A stretch of DNA of 64,000 nt from Haliscomenobacter sp033763495 (GCF_033763495.1 NZ_JANRKL010000095.1:27452-91451), one strand, 5' to 3'; shown: positions 26,488 through 34,127, numbered from the stretch's first letter. Made by a program: numbers and translations. The notes: a model not told the origin generated them from the sequence alone.

Positions 26488-26539
26488 ACAAGTATCTGTA
26501 TTTTGGGCAAAATATTCATTTACCCATTAACCCATCACC

Positions 26540-26794
26540 ATGGCCAAACCCATCGAAGAACAAACTACTGCGGAATTGGAAAAAATGGCAAAAACCTACA
26601 AAACCATTTCAGGAATCTACATTGGTTTTTTCATTGTTTACATTGTGGCAATGCTTTATTCCGTATCCATTGGCAAAGTGAATACAGTTCTGATTGTGGT
26701 CATGGTGGCACTGATCACTACCTCCTTGCCCGTAAATATGATGCGGACCAAAATCAGCAATGAATTGAAGCGAAGAGAACAAGCCCCACAATAA
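26540..26794 (+). CDS. Small membrane protein, two helices, unknown
   Basis: The 84-residue protein has an acidic N-terminal helix (EEQTTAELEKMAKTYKTI), two hydrophobic helices (about 25-43 and 48-66) and a basic tail (KISNELKRREQAPQ). Positive residues at the C-terminus suggest both ends are cytoplasmic. It lies 52 bp after the DUF5686 gene on the same strand and converges with the WYL gene. I do not recognise a family. Confidence 0.65.
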   Translation: MAKPIEEQTTAELEKMAKTYKTISGIYIGFFIVYIVAMLYSVSIGKVNTVLIVVMVALITTSLPVNMMRTKISNELKRREQAPQ

Positions 26795-26799
26795 TTCAT

Positions 26800-27816
26800 T
26801 CACTTTTCCTGATACAAAGCCCGAGCCAATTCCAAACGCTTGCTGATTCTTTTGCGCAGCAAGCGAGGTTCCAATACTTCGAGGTCTTGCGCAAAGCCCA
26901 AAAACTCCCGCTCCAACTCCAGGTTGTGAACCACTTCAATAGCAAAAACCGCACTACCGTCTTTGAGCTGCTCCAACAATTGTTGTGAGTGGTGGAAAGG
27001 TTTAGTCAACACATAGGGAGCTTGATCCTTACTGACCCTAAACTTGACCAACATCCGCTCCTGCCCACTCGTTTTGGACACCCCAATCGTGTCCTTTAGC
27101 CATTCTGCATCCAAATTTTGGTCCCAGCGAAAAGGGCTTTGATCATCAGTTTCAAAAGATTGAATCCGATCCAGGGCAAGAATCTGCGGTTTTTCTTGCT
27201 CATCCCGCAGGCCGATAACAAACCAACGGTTGCGGAATTCCTTCAAAAAGTGGGGATGAAGGGTGAAAACTTGCTCTCTTTTTGATCTAAAAGACTGATA
27301 AGTTAGGGTCAATGCCCGTTTTTCTATTATCGCAGCATACAAACCCTCCAAATGTTCCAATCCCTGGAGCAGTTCATTTTTTTCAAAATCGATCAAGGCT
27401 CGCTCCTGGGTTTTCCCCATTTGAATCTTGTGTTGCAGGCGATTGACCATGTCGTCTACCTCTCGGAAATGGGTGAAGCCTTTGAATTGCCGTAAAATGG
27501 TCACCACCTCGTTGAGCGTGCTCAGGTCTTGTTGGGTCAAAGGAATGTTGGCAATGCTATAGCTTGGGTCTTCGTAGGTATAGTATTTTTTGTCGACTAC
27601 AATGATGGGGGCATTGTAACCCAGTTTTTCAGAACGCATCATTTGCAGGTCCAATTGAATGGAGCGCCGGCTGACGCCCTTGCGGATACCTTCGTATTCA
27701 TACAAAGCTTCCGAGCAAGCTTCCTCAAGGTCTTCAAGAGTCCATTTTCGGTTGCGTCTGCGCAAACAAGCATCGATGGTTTTGTAACGAATCAAAGCAT
27801 TGCGGTTTACAGGCAT
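26800..27816 (-). CDS. WYL-domain transcriptional regulator, divergent from rsr
   Basis: The 338-residue regulator has an N-terminal winged HTH-like part (about 8-70: WTLEDLEEACSEAL, SRRSIQLDLQMMR) and a WYL domain at about 150-245, with LTLTYQSFRSKREQ and WFVIGLRDEQ matching the conserved ligand-binding strands, then a WCX-type C-terminal extension (LVKFRVSKDQAPYVL). WYL proteins often sense nucleic acid or nucleotide ligands and control defence, repair or stress genes. It is transcribed away from the Ro60 gene across a 198-bp gap that contains an 8-bp inverted repeat, so control of rsr and its RNAs is the obvious reading; that is inference. Confidence 0.85.
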   Translation of the reverse strand: MPVNRNALIRYKTIDACLRRRNRKWTLEDLEEACSEALYEYEGIRKGVSRRSIQLDLQMMRSEKLGYNAPIIVVDKKYYTYEDPSYSIANIPLTQQDLSTLNEVVTILRQFKGFTHFREVDDMVNRLQHKIQMGKTQERALIDFEKNELLQGLEHLEGLYAAIIEKRALTLTYQSFRSKREQVFTLHPHFLKEFRNRWFVIGLRDEQEKPQILALDRIQSFETDDQSPFRWDQNLDAEWLKDTIGVSKTSGQERMLVKFRVSKDQAPYVLTKPFHHSQQLLEQLKDGSAVFAIEVVHNLELEREFLGFAQDLEVLEPRLLRKRISKRLELARALYQEK

Positions 27817-27902
27817 AATTATTTTTTATTCTAAACAATTAAAAATCAAATTAATAAAAAAATTTTCAAAAATATTTTTACAAAAATACAGCCTATTTTT
27901 TT

Positions 27903-27925
27903 ACTGCGCAAAAAGATTGCGCAGT
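27903..27925. promoter_or_regulatory. Candidate operator between WYL regulator and rsr
   Basis: ACTGCGCA (27903-27910) and TGCGCAGT (27918-27925) form a perfect 8-bp inverted repeat with a 7-bp spacer, in an otherwise AT-rich gap. The centre-to-centre distance is 15 bp, near one and a half helical turns. It could bind the WYL protein as a dimer. No T-run follows, which argues against a terminator. Confidence 0.45.
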
Positions 27926-28014
27926 AGCCTTCCAACTTTGTGTCATTAAAAGCGAACAACGCTAAATGCTTGTTCAAGTAGTGAACCGATTCTTTTAATC
28001 CAAAGCCTTTTATC

Positions 28015-29544
28015 ATGTTATTCAATCGCAAAACCAAAAATCAAAACCTGACCACCAACCACGAAGGGGCAAAGGCTTGGAAAATGAGTCCCGAGTTGGA
28101 ATTGTACAGTGCCGTGGTGACTGCCGCTTTAAATGACCAGTTTTACGAAAAAACTGGAAAACGAATCGAGCGCCTCCGCGAATTGATTGCACAGGTCGAC
28201 CCAGAGTTTGTGGCCAAATTGGCCGTGTATGCTCGCGAAAACATGTATTTGCGGAACGTTTCGCTCGTTTTGGTGGTTGAATTGGCCAAGCAATACGAGG
28301 GCTATGGTTTGAATTTGATAAGCAAAACGGTAGGTCGGGTTATACAGCGTGCCGATGAAATCACCGAATTGTTAGCCTATTATCAAATGGCCAATGAGCG
28401 CAGCGGTACCAAAAAACTGAACCGCTTGTCCAAGCAGGTGCAAAAAGGTTTGGCTAACGCATTCAACAAGTTTGATGCGTATCAATTTGGAAAATACAAC
28501 CGCAACGGTGCTGAAGTCAAATTGCGCGATGCCTTGTTTTTGACCCACCCAAAAGCCAAAGACGAAGCGCAGCAATTGATCTTCAACCAAATCGCTAAAA
28601 ACGAGTTGGCCGTACCTTATACCTGGGAAACCGAATTGTCAGCATTGGGTCAAACCCAATTCGCAAACGAAAAGCAAAAACAGGCTGCCTTCCGCCAAAA
28701 ATGGGAAGAGCTGATCCAAAGTGGAAAAGTAGGTTATATGGCTTTATTGCGCAACTTGCGCAACATCATCGAAGCAGAGGTATCGGCGGAACATTTTGAA
28801 CGGGTATGTTCAACTTTGTCCGACACCAATCAGGTGAGCAAAGCCAAACAATTGCCTTTCCGCTTCCTGGCTGCTTATCGCGAATTGTTGCAGGTAAAAA
28901 GCAAATACACCTCTTCAGCCTTGGCAGCTTTGGAAATGGCAGTAAAAGCCACCGTGGCGAACTTGCGGGGATTTGGAGCCGATGCCAGCGTGCTGATTGC
29001 TTGCGATGTATCCGGATCGATGCAGCAACCCATCTCAGCAAAAAGTAAAATCTTGTACTACGACATTGGTTTGATATTGGGGATGTTGTTGCAATCCAAG
29101 TGCCGTTATGTCCAAACGGGTATGTTCGGCGACTCCTGGAAAATCATCAACATGTCGACCAAAAACATCCTGGCCAATGTGCAGGAATTTTACCGACGTG
29201 AAGGTGAAGTGGGCTATTCCACCAATGGTTTTTTGGTGATTCGTGACTTGATCAAACGCCGTGAGGTGGTGGATAAAGTGATGATTTTCACTGATGTGCA
29301 AATGTGGTCAACCAGCCAGGATTGCCATATTGCCAAGGAATGGAGGCAATACCGTGAAACGGTAGCACCAGAGGCTAAATTGTACTTGTTTGATCTGGCC
29401 GGATTGGGAACAACGCCTATTGATATGCGACAAGATCAAGGGGTGTACCTGATCGCAGGTTGGTCCGATAAAATTTTCGATGTTTTGGCGGCTTTAGAGC
29501 GTGGTAAACAGGCCATCGAAGTCATCAATAACATTGAATTGTAA
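28015..29544 (+). CDS. rsr: Ro60/TROVE RNA-binding protein (Rsr)
   Basis: The 509-residue protein is a bacterial orthologue of the Ro autoantigen, a doughnut-shaped protein that binds Y RNAs on its outer rim and misfolded RNA in its pore, and tethers nucleases such as PNPase in Deinococcus and Salmonella. HEAT-repeat TROVE sequence fills residues 1-310 (VAKLAVYARENMYLRNVSLV, YMALLRNLRNI). A VWA-like domain follows with a complete-looking MIDAS: DVSGSMQQP at 331 and FTDVQMW at 426-432. The ATG at 28015 gives the expected N-terminus. Three Y-RNA-like elements lie directly downstream and a WYL regulator upstream. No rtcB or RNase gene is in the window. Confidence 0.93.
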   Translation: MLFNRKTKNQNLTTNHEGAKAWKMSPELELYSAVVTAALNDQFYEKTGKRIERLRELIAQVDPEFVAKLAVYARENMYLRNVSLVLVVELAKQYEGYGLNLISKTVGRVIQRADEITELLAYYQMANERSGTKKLNRLSKQVQKGLANAFNKFDAYQFGKYNRNGAEVKLRDALFLTHPKAKDEAQQLIFNQIAKNELAVPYTWETELSALGQTQFANEKQKQAAFRQKWEELIQSGKVGYMALLRNLRNIIEAEVSAEHFERVCSTLSDTNQVSKAKQLPFRFLAAYRELLQVKSKYTSSALAALEMAVKATVANLRGFGADASVLIACDVSGSMQQPISAKSKILYYDIGLILGMLLQSKCRYVQTGMFGDSWKIINMSTKNILANVQEFYRREGEVGYSTNGFLVIRDLIKRREVVDKVMIFTDVQMWSTSQDCHIAKEWRQYRETVAPEAKLYLFDLAGLGTTPIDMRQDQGVYLIAGWSDKIFDVLAALERGKQAIEVINNIEL

Positions 29545-29553
29545 ACTGTGATC

Positions 29554-29591
29554 CTACCAGGGGCAGGCAAAATGAAGTTTGCCTCTGGTAG
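29554..29591 (+). terminator. Hairpin after rsr stop codon
   Basis: CTACCAG with AGGCAAA on the left (a GGGC bulge between) pairs with TTTGCCT and CTGGTAG on the right. There is no T-run, so it may be a processing site or 3' end shield between rsr and the downstream RNAs instead of a terminator. Confidence 0.45.
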
Positions 29592-29619
29592 CAAATAATT
29601 AACCCCCAGAAAAAATGAA

Positions 29620-29740
29620 CTGTGCCGTAGAATAGAGATACTTCGTATCAAGGTCAAAACGCAGGTTCGAATCCTGTCCCATCTAGGTGGGTAGTCTAGT
29701 GGTTAGGACGTGGCGGTAAGGCTCTTTTCGTTTTTTGCCA
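29620..29740 (+). ncRNA. Y-RNA-like element A with permuted tRNA-like module
   Basis: The RNA has a 5' strand GTGCCGTAGAATAGAG (29622-29637) that can pair with CTCTTTTC (29722-29729) near its 3' end; one T-T mismatch lies inside this stem. Between them sit tRNA parts in permuted order. A T arm comes first (stem 29661-29665/29673-29677, loop TTCGAAT). Then the acceptor strands CCCATCT (29678-29684) and AGGTGGG (29685-29691) are joined back to back, which gives a stem with a CTAG tetraloop. Then T-A, then a D arm (29694-29709, loop AGTGGTTA). The anticodon arm is replaced by the Ro60-side stem. This matches the known tRNA-mimic module of YrlA-type Y RNAs. A T-run at 29731-29736 may end it. Confidence 0.8.
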
Positions 29741-29767
29741 GTTTATTTTTAACAAAGAAAAATAAAA

Positions 29768-29840
29768 GCATGTCGTAGTTCAGCGTTACTTCGCACTTAA
29801 CAAAGACCAACGCTGACCGTTTGTTACTGCTTTACGGGCA
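29768..29840 (+). ncRNA. Y-RNA-like element B, short, without tRNA module
   Basis: ATGTCGTAG...TTACTTCG at 29770-29793 matches 18 of 24 bases of the conserved 5' box of elements A and C. The stem sequence differs but pairing is kept: TCAGCGTT (29780-29787) with AACGCTGA (29809-29816), 8 bp, closing a 21-nt loop. The 3' side continues CCGTTT, parallel to TCGTTTT and TCGCTTT in the other two. The stem covariation supports a real RNA. It lacks T and D arms, so it would be a minimal Y RNA or a decayed copy. The 3' end is a guess. Confidence 0.5.
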
Positions 29841-29850
29841 ACAAAAAACA

Positions 29851-29937
29851 AGCGCTCATTTTGCCAGAGGATTAGATAAGTAAATGTTTCATTTCAAGTG
29901 TCTTATCTAATCCTCTGGCTCAGAAAAAATGAGTGCT
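29851..29937. repeat. Nested inverted repeat, hairpin family F4, between elements B and C
   Basis: Inner arms 29864-29880 and 29902-29918 are a perfect 17-bp stem; outer arms AGCGCTCATTTT (29851-29862) and AAAATGAGTGCT (29926-29937) pair with one wobble, and looser pairing continues outward. The inner part aligns with the hairpin at 14654-14708, so it belongs to a dispersed family and is not specific to this locus. Confidence 0.7.
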
Positions 29938-29964
29938 GTTTTTTGCCCCACAACTAAGATTTGA

Positions 29965-30103
29965 AAGTGCCGTAGAATAGAGTTACTTCGTTTCGGGACG
30001 ATGGGGTTGCGGGTTCGAGTCCCGTCACGCTGACCAATATCCATTCATATCAGCGTGTAGCTCAAAAGGTAGAGCACATATGTACTCTTTTCGCTTTTTG
30101 CCT
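29965..30103 (+). ncRNA. Y-RNA-like element C with permuted tRNA-like module and encoded ACCA
   Basis: The 5' box GTGCCGTAGAATAGAG (29967-29982) is identical to element A. GAATAGAGTTAC pairs with GTACTCTTTTC (30082-30092), with one bulge and the same T-T mismatch. Inside are a T arm (GCGGG 30009-30013, loop TTCGAGT, CCCGT 30021-30025), acceptor 3' strand CACGCTG (30026-30032), then ACCA (30033-30036), a 14-nt spacer, acceptor 5' strand CAGCGTG (30051-30057; 7 perfect pairs), T-A, and a D arm GCTC...GAGC (30060-30075, loop AAAAGGTA). It is thus a circularly permuted tRNA with an intact discriminator-CCA but no anticodon arm. It ends near a T-rich stretch, 49 bp before the HD gene. Confidence 0.8.
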
Positions 30104-30151
30104 TTCAAATAATTATTAGAGTTGTATTTTACCCCAAATAATCCTAAAACC

Positions 30152-30715
30152 ATGCAACAATCCAACTCCTGGAACCGCGACCTTTACGCCAAAGCCTGGC
30201 ACTTCGTCACCCTCCAGCACAGCGGTCAAACCTATGGTGGCCGCCTTCCCGAACAACAAATTGAGTACATCAACCACCTCAGCAGTGTGGCGATGGAAGC
30301 CATGTGGGTTTTGGCCCATTCAACAGCAAATTATGATGCAGACCTTTTGGTACAATGCGCCTTATTGCACGATACCCTGGAGGATACCTCCACCAATTTT
30401 GAAGACTTGAGTGCTACTTTTGGCCCAGCCGTGGCTGCTGGCGTGTTGGCCCTGACCAAGAATAAAAATTTAGCCAAACAAGACCAGATGCTCGACAGCC
30501 TCCAACGCATCCAGGCCCAGCCTAAAGAAATCTGGATGGTCAAAATGGCCGACCGCATCACCAACCTCTACCATCCACCTTATTATTGGGACAAGACCAA
30601 AATCGCCGCCTATCGCAGCGAAGCTCAAATCATTTATGATCATTTGGCTCCAGCAGATGCACTTATGGCTCAACGTTTGGCCCATAAAATTGAAGTTTAC
30701 CAGGCTTTTTTATAA
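30152..30715 (+). CDS. HD-domain hydrolase, (p)ppGpp-hydrolase-like
   Basis: The 187-residue protein is a standalone HD domain like the hydrolase part of RelA/SpoT and small alarmone hydrolases (MESH1 type). The visible set is H-x-L-S-S with YINHLSSVA at about 38, the central HD in LLHDTLEDTS at about 73-82, the VKMADRITNL motif at about 130 and a final helix. In RelA/SpoT the same ED motif (HDTLEDT) contacts pyrophosphate. It could hydrolyse ppGpp, NADPH or another nucleotide. The ATG at 30152 is chosen. It lies 49 bp after element C on the same strand as rsr and may be part of that locus, though its function has no obvious tie. Confidence 0.82.
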   Translation: MQQSNSWNRDLYAKAWHFVTLQHSGQTYGGRLPEQQIEYINHLSSVAMEAMWVLAHSTANYDADLLVQCALLHDTLEDTSTNFEDLSATFGPAVAAGVLALTKNKNLAKQDQMLDSLQRIQAQPKEIWMVKMADRITNLYHPPYYWDKTKIAAYRSEAQIIYDHLAPADALMAQRLAHKIEVYQAFL

Positions 30716-30827
30716 ATTTTTTATTTTTTTTTTCATTTCTGAGGAACGCTTTTTCAGCCCCAATACACTTAGGTATGAATGCAGATTTATCCCACTGCAT
30801 GATCCATTAACCTAAAAACCTGTTGAA

Positions 30828-31328
30828 ATGAAAAAGCTTTTTTTCCTGTTTGTCTTAGTTGCTAGTGCCAGTTTTTTAAATGCACAAACCCAATTTTTCA
30901 GTCCGTTGAGTGCAGTTCCAGTTGGTCCCAATGGACCTGCTTCCAACAAGGTAAAAGTGAGCGCTTATTGCTGCCCCAGCACAGCCATCGAAATTTCAAC
31001 GAATGTGCCAGTTTCTGAAAATGATTTCCAATGGATCAACATCCCATTGGATGGCCTGAATGCAGGAATGATTGCCAGATTGGTCGTTTGTTATCAGGTT
31101 CAAGGCGCAGGAGGTTCTTACATTTCTCAAGTGCGTCTTACCGAAATGATGGCTCCCAATGCAGCAAGCGTCAAGGTTGACGATGGAACCGACCTAAACT
31201 CGACCGTGCCAACTTGTTTTGCTACCAAAGCGGCTTATAATGTCAGTGGCACCACCACCTTAGCTTTAAAAGTAGTTATGCGCCCTGGTGACAAAATCAT
31301 CATCGGAGGAATCAGCATAGTTCGATAG
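30828..31328 (+). CDS. Small secreted protein, unknown
   Basis: The 166-residue exported protein has a signal peptide (LFFLFVLVASASFLNAQ) and a mature part that looks all-beta: KVKVSAYCCPSTAIEIS, a hydrophobic strand MIARLVVCYQVQG, and a final MRPGDKIIIGGISIVR. Four cysteines could form disulfides. No family recognised. It has its own terminator at 31388 and seems to be a single gene. Confidence 0.75.
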   Translation: MKKLFFLFVLVASASFLNAQTQFFSPLSAVPVGPNGPASNKVKVSAYCCPSTAIEISTNVPVSENDFQWINIPLDGLNAGMIARLVVCYQVQGAGGSYISQVRLTEMMAPNAASVKVDDGTDLNSTVPTCFATKAAYNVSGTTTLALKVVMRPGDKIIIGGISIVR

Positions 31329-31387
31329 TCCCAAACTTCTTATTCCCTATCCTGTTTGTAAAATTTCCTATCCCATTTGTATATCCG

Positions 31388-31430
31388 TGCACTGCGAAAG
31401 CATTTTGCTTACCCGCAGTGCATTTTTTTT
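31388..31430 (+). terminator. Rho-independent terminator
   Basis: TGCACTGCG (31388-31396) pairs perfectly with CGCAGTGCA (31414-31422), followed by eight Ts. It ends the transcript of the small secreted protein. Confidence 0.85.
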
Positions 31431-31548
31431 GTGCCCAGTATTGGGGCAAAATGAACAAATTATTTTTTATCTCCCCCATTTGAAAAGGAGCTGTTTTTTG
31501 TGCTAATTTCCGCAATGATTTCATTTGCTTAAAATTGACTTATTCCTG

Positions 31549-32985
31549 ATGAAACAGCTGCTCATTTTTAGCCTGGCTCTGTTAATTAACCAGGTCGTGT
31601 TTTCCCAACAACACGCCGAACAAAACCATTCCAAGTACGTCCCTCCTACCGACCCACTGGTGCAACAAAAATTGCAACAATGGCAAACCGTAAAGTTCGG
31701 CCTTCTGATGCACTGGGGCACGTATAGTCAATGGGGCATTGTCGAAAGTTGGAGTCTTTGCCCCGAGGATGAAGGCTGGTGCGAACGCCGTGGACCTTAT
31801 GCCAATGATTGGTACGGCTACAAAAAAGCCTATGAAAACCTTCAATCTACTTTTAACCCTACCGATTTCAACCCCGACAAATGGGCCACTGCGGCCAAAG
31901 CAGCGGGTATGAAATACCTGGTTTTCACCACCAAACACCACGATGGCTTCTGCATGTTTGATACCAAGCAGACCGATTACAGCGTGATGAACAGCCCTTT
32001 TGGCAAAAATCCCAAAGCCAACATTGCCAATGAGGTGTTTAAATCTTTTCGCGACCAGGATTTTATGATCGGAGCTTATTTTTCCAAACCCGATTGGCAC
32101 ACTCCCGATTATTGGTGGCCTTACTTCCCACCCAAGGATCGCAATTCAAGCTATCCGCCCAAAAAATATCCAGAAAAATGGGAAAAGTTCAAAACCTTCA
32201 CCTATAACCAGATTGAGGAACTGATGCGGGATTACGGAAAAATGGACATCCTCTGGTTGGATGGCGGTTGGGTACGCCCCTTTAGCACTATTGATACTTC
32301 AGTATCCTGGCAAAAAACGATTCCCTTTGATCAGGACATCGATATGCCCAAAATTGCGGCTATGGCGCGTACCCATCAGCCTGGTTTATTGGTGGTTGAC
32401 CGCACGGTGACCGGACCCTATGAAAATTACGTGACGCCGGAGCAACAAATTCCCAGCCATTATATGCCCATTCCCTGGGAAACTTGCCTGACCATGGGCG
32501 ATTCCTGGAGCTACATTCCCAAAGAAAACTTCAAACCCGCACGCAAATTGATTCACATCCTGGCTGACGTAGTTTCCAAAAATGGCAATCTCCTGCTCAA
32601 CATCGCCCCAAGCCCCCAAGGGGATTTCCACCCTGAGGCTTACGATCGTTTAAAGGAGATTGGCAATTGGATGAATGTAAATTCTGAAGCGATATACGGA
32701 ACAACCGGTGACAAAGACCTTGGCCCTCAGGGTAAATTGGTGTTTACCCACAAGGGCAAAACCATTTACGCCATTTACCGGGCCGAGGAGGGGGAAGCAT
32801 TGCCTGTAAAAATCGAGATTAAAAATTTGACGCTGAGCAAAAAAGCCAGCATCAATCTCCTCGGCAATAAGGATGCCCTTCGTTGGAGTACTGAAAATGG
32901 TACTACCAGTATTGTGGTTCCTGAAAAAACTACTAAACTTGTGCCTAACAGCTACGCCTACGTATTTAAAATCACCGATTTTTAG
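31549..32985 (+). CDS. Secreted alpha-L-fucosidase, GH29
   Basis: The 478-residue enzyme is a retaining alpha-L-fucosidase with a signal peptide (LLIFSLALLINQVVFSQ). GH29 landmarks are FGLLMHWGTYSQWG, TTKHHDGFCMFDTKQTDY in part, and the nucleophile region MDILWLDGGW, where the aspartate after W-L is the expected catalytic residue. A late LLLNIAPSPQGDF is also typical. The C-terminal ~90 residues form a small beta domain. It is 33 bp upstream of a glycosylasparaginase gene; in lysosomes fucose must be removed before that enzyme can act on glycosyl-asparagine, so the pair is biochemically coherent. Confidence 0.93.
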   Translation: MKQLLIFSLALLINQVVFSQQHAEQNHSKYVPPTDPLVQQKLQQWQTVKFGLLMHWGTYSQWGIVESWSLCPEDEGWCERRGPYANDWYGYKKAYENLQSTFNPTDFNPDKWATAAKAAGMKYLVFTTKHHDGFCMFDTKQTDYSVMNSPFGKNPKANIANEVFKSFRDQDFMIGAYFSKPDWHTPDYWWPYFPPKDRNSSYPPKKYPEKWEKFKTFTYNQIEELMRDYGKMDILWLDGGWVRPFSTIDTSVSWQKTIPFDQDIDMPKIAAMARTHQPGLLVVDRTVTGPYENYVTPEQQIPSHYMPIPWETCLTMGDSWSYIPKENFKPARKLIHILADVVSKNGNLLLNIAPSPQGDFHPEAYDRLKEIGNWMNVNSEAIYGTTGDKDLGPQGKLVFTHKGKTIYAIYRAEEGEALPVKIEIKNLTLSKKASINLLGNKDALRWSTENGTTSIVVPEKTTKLVPNSYAYVFKITDF

Positions 32986-33018
32986 CAGCTGTTGTGAACC
33001 ATAAAACTCTACTAACCA

Positions 33019-34065
33019 ATGCAAACCAGAAGAAAATTTTTGAGGTGGTCAGCGCTTGGCCTGCCTTTTGTTTCCTTTAGCCAAATCCTGGCCAAGAGTA
33101 AAACGCCTTTTGCTACCAAGCCCATCGTGGTCTCCACCTGGGATAGCGGGCTTCCGGTCAATGCCGTAGCCTGGAAAATTTTGCGCGAGCAAAACGGCCG
33201 GGCTCTGGATGCGGTTGAAGCCGGGGCGCGTTCAATCGAAGACAGCATCAACTGCTGCGTAGGTTTGGGTGGAAACCCCGATCGCGATGGAATCGTCACT
33301 CTTGATGCTTGCATCATGGATGAAAAATCCAATTGTGGCTCAGTAGCAGGCCTGTCTTACATCAAACACCCCATTTCAGTTGCAAGAAAAATCATGGAAA
33401 CTACGCCTCACGTGATGCTAGTGGGTGATGGGGCTTTGCAGTTTGCCCTGGCCAACGGTTTTCCGAAGGAATCGGGAAAGTTGTCGAAAGACGCCGACAA
33501 GGCCTACAAAGCCTGGCTAAAAAAATCGGAGTACAAACCAATCATCAACATCGAACAGCAACAAATCAAGGCCAAAAAGAACAAGGGTAACGGTCCTTTT
33601 GCCCCCAATAAATTTGAGGATGGTAGCCCCAACCACGATACCATGGGCACCATTGCACTGGATGCGGCTGGGAACCTCTCTGGTGCCTGCACCACCAGTG
33701 GAATGGCTTTCAAATTGCATGGCCGGGTAGGTGATTCGCCCATCATTGGCGCTGGTTTGTTTGTAGACAATGAAGTGGGTGCAGTAACCGGTTCTGGTCA
33801 GGGTGAAGAAGTGATCCGCGTAGCAGGAGCAGCCCTCATAGTTGAGATGATGCGCATGGGTAAGTCGCCTAAAGAGGCTTGTAAAGTCGCCATCGAAAGG
33901 ATTGTAAAAATCAATCCGGAAAAGGCCAAAACTTTCCAAGTTGGTTTCATCGCCATCAATAAGGCGGGTGAATACGGAGCCTATTCCTTGCAGCCCGGCT
34001 TCAGCTATTCGGTTACGATGGCCGAAGACGGGGGGAAGGTGTATATGGCGGATAGTTACTTGTAA
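33019..34065 (+). CDS. Glycosylasparaginase (N4-GlcNAc-asparaginase), exported
   Basis: The 348-residue Ntn hydrolase cleaves the bond between N-acetylglucosamine and asparagine, the last step in N-glycoprotein breakdown. The precursor should self-cleave before T208 in HDTMGTIALD, and the following residues (GNLSGACTTSGMAFKLHGR) match the active-site loop, with GRVGDSP as the substrate-binding part. An N-terminal TRRKFLRWSALG looks like a twin-arginine signal, implying export of a folded enzyme. It is in tight tandem with the GH29 fucosidase. Related plant-type asparaginases lack the same loop, so the assignment to the glycosyl type is fairly safe. Confidence 0.9.
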   Translation: MQTRRKFLRWSALGLPFVSFSQILAKSKTPFATKPIVVSTWDSGLPVNAVAWKILREQNGRALDAVEAGARSIEDSINCCVGLGGNPDRDGIVTLDACIMDEKSNCGSVAGLSYIKHPISVARKIMETTPHVMLVGDGALQFALANGFPKESGKLSKDADKAYKAWLKKSEYKPIINIEQQQIKAKKNKGNGPFAPNKFEDGSPNHDTMGTIALDAAGNLSGACTTSGMAFKLHGRVGDSPIIGAGLFVDNEVGAVTGSGQGEEVIRVAGAALIVEMMRMGKSPKEACKVAIERIVKINPEKAKTFQVGFIAINKAGEYGAYSLQPGFSYSVTMAEDGGKVYMADSYL

Positions 34066-34127
34066 GCTGTCAGCGATGAGCAGTCAGCTTTCAGCAACAA
34101 GTCACCTCGCTGACGGCTGATTGCTCA
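34066..34127. repeat. Interleaved inverted repeats between convergent genes
   Basis: GCTGTCAGCG (34066-34075) matches CGCTGACGGC (34108-34117) and TGAGCAGTCAGC (34077-34088) matches the complement of GCTGATTGCTCA that follows. The arms alternate, so either hairpin, but hardly both, can form. It may end transcription of the converging asparaginase and XdhC genes. Confidence 0.45.

Noticed and set aside
29661..29709. Ordinary tRNA gene in the region after rsr
   Set aside because: The T arm comes before the D arm and there is no anticodon arm, so it cannot be a standard tRNA. The order and the shared 5' and 3' boxes fit Y-RNA-like elements better.
34066..34127. Interleaved repeats as a functional pseudoknot RNA
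   Set aside because: The arms are short and imperfect, and the spot is a gap between convergent genes where terminators are expected; kept only as a repeat.
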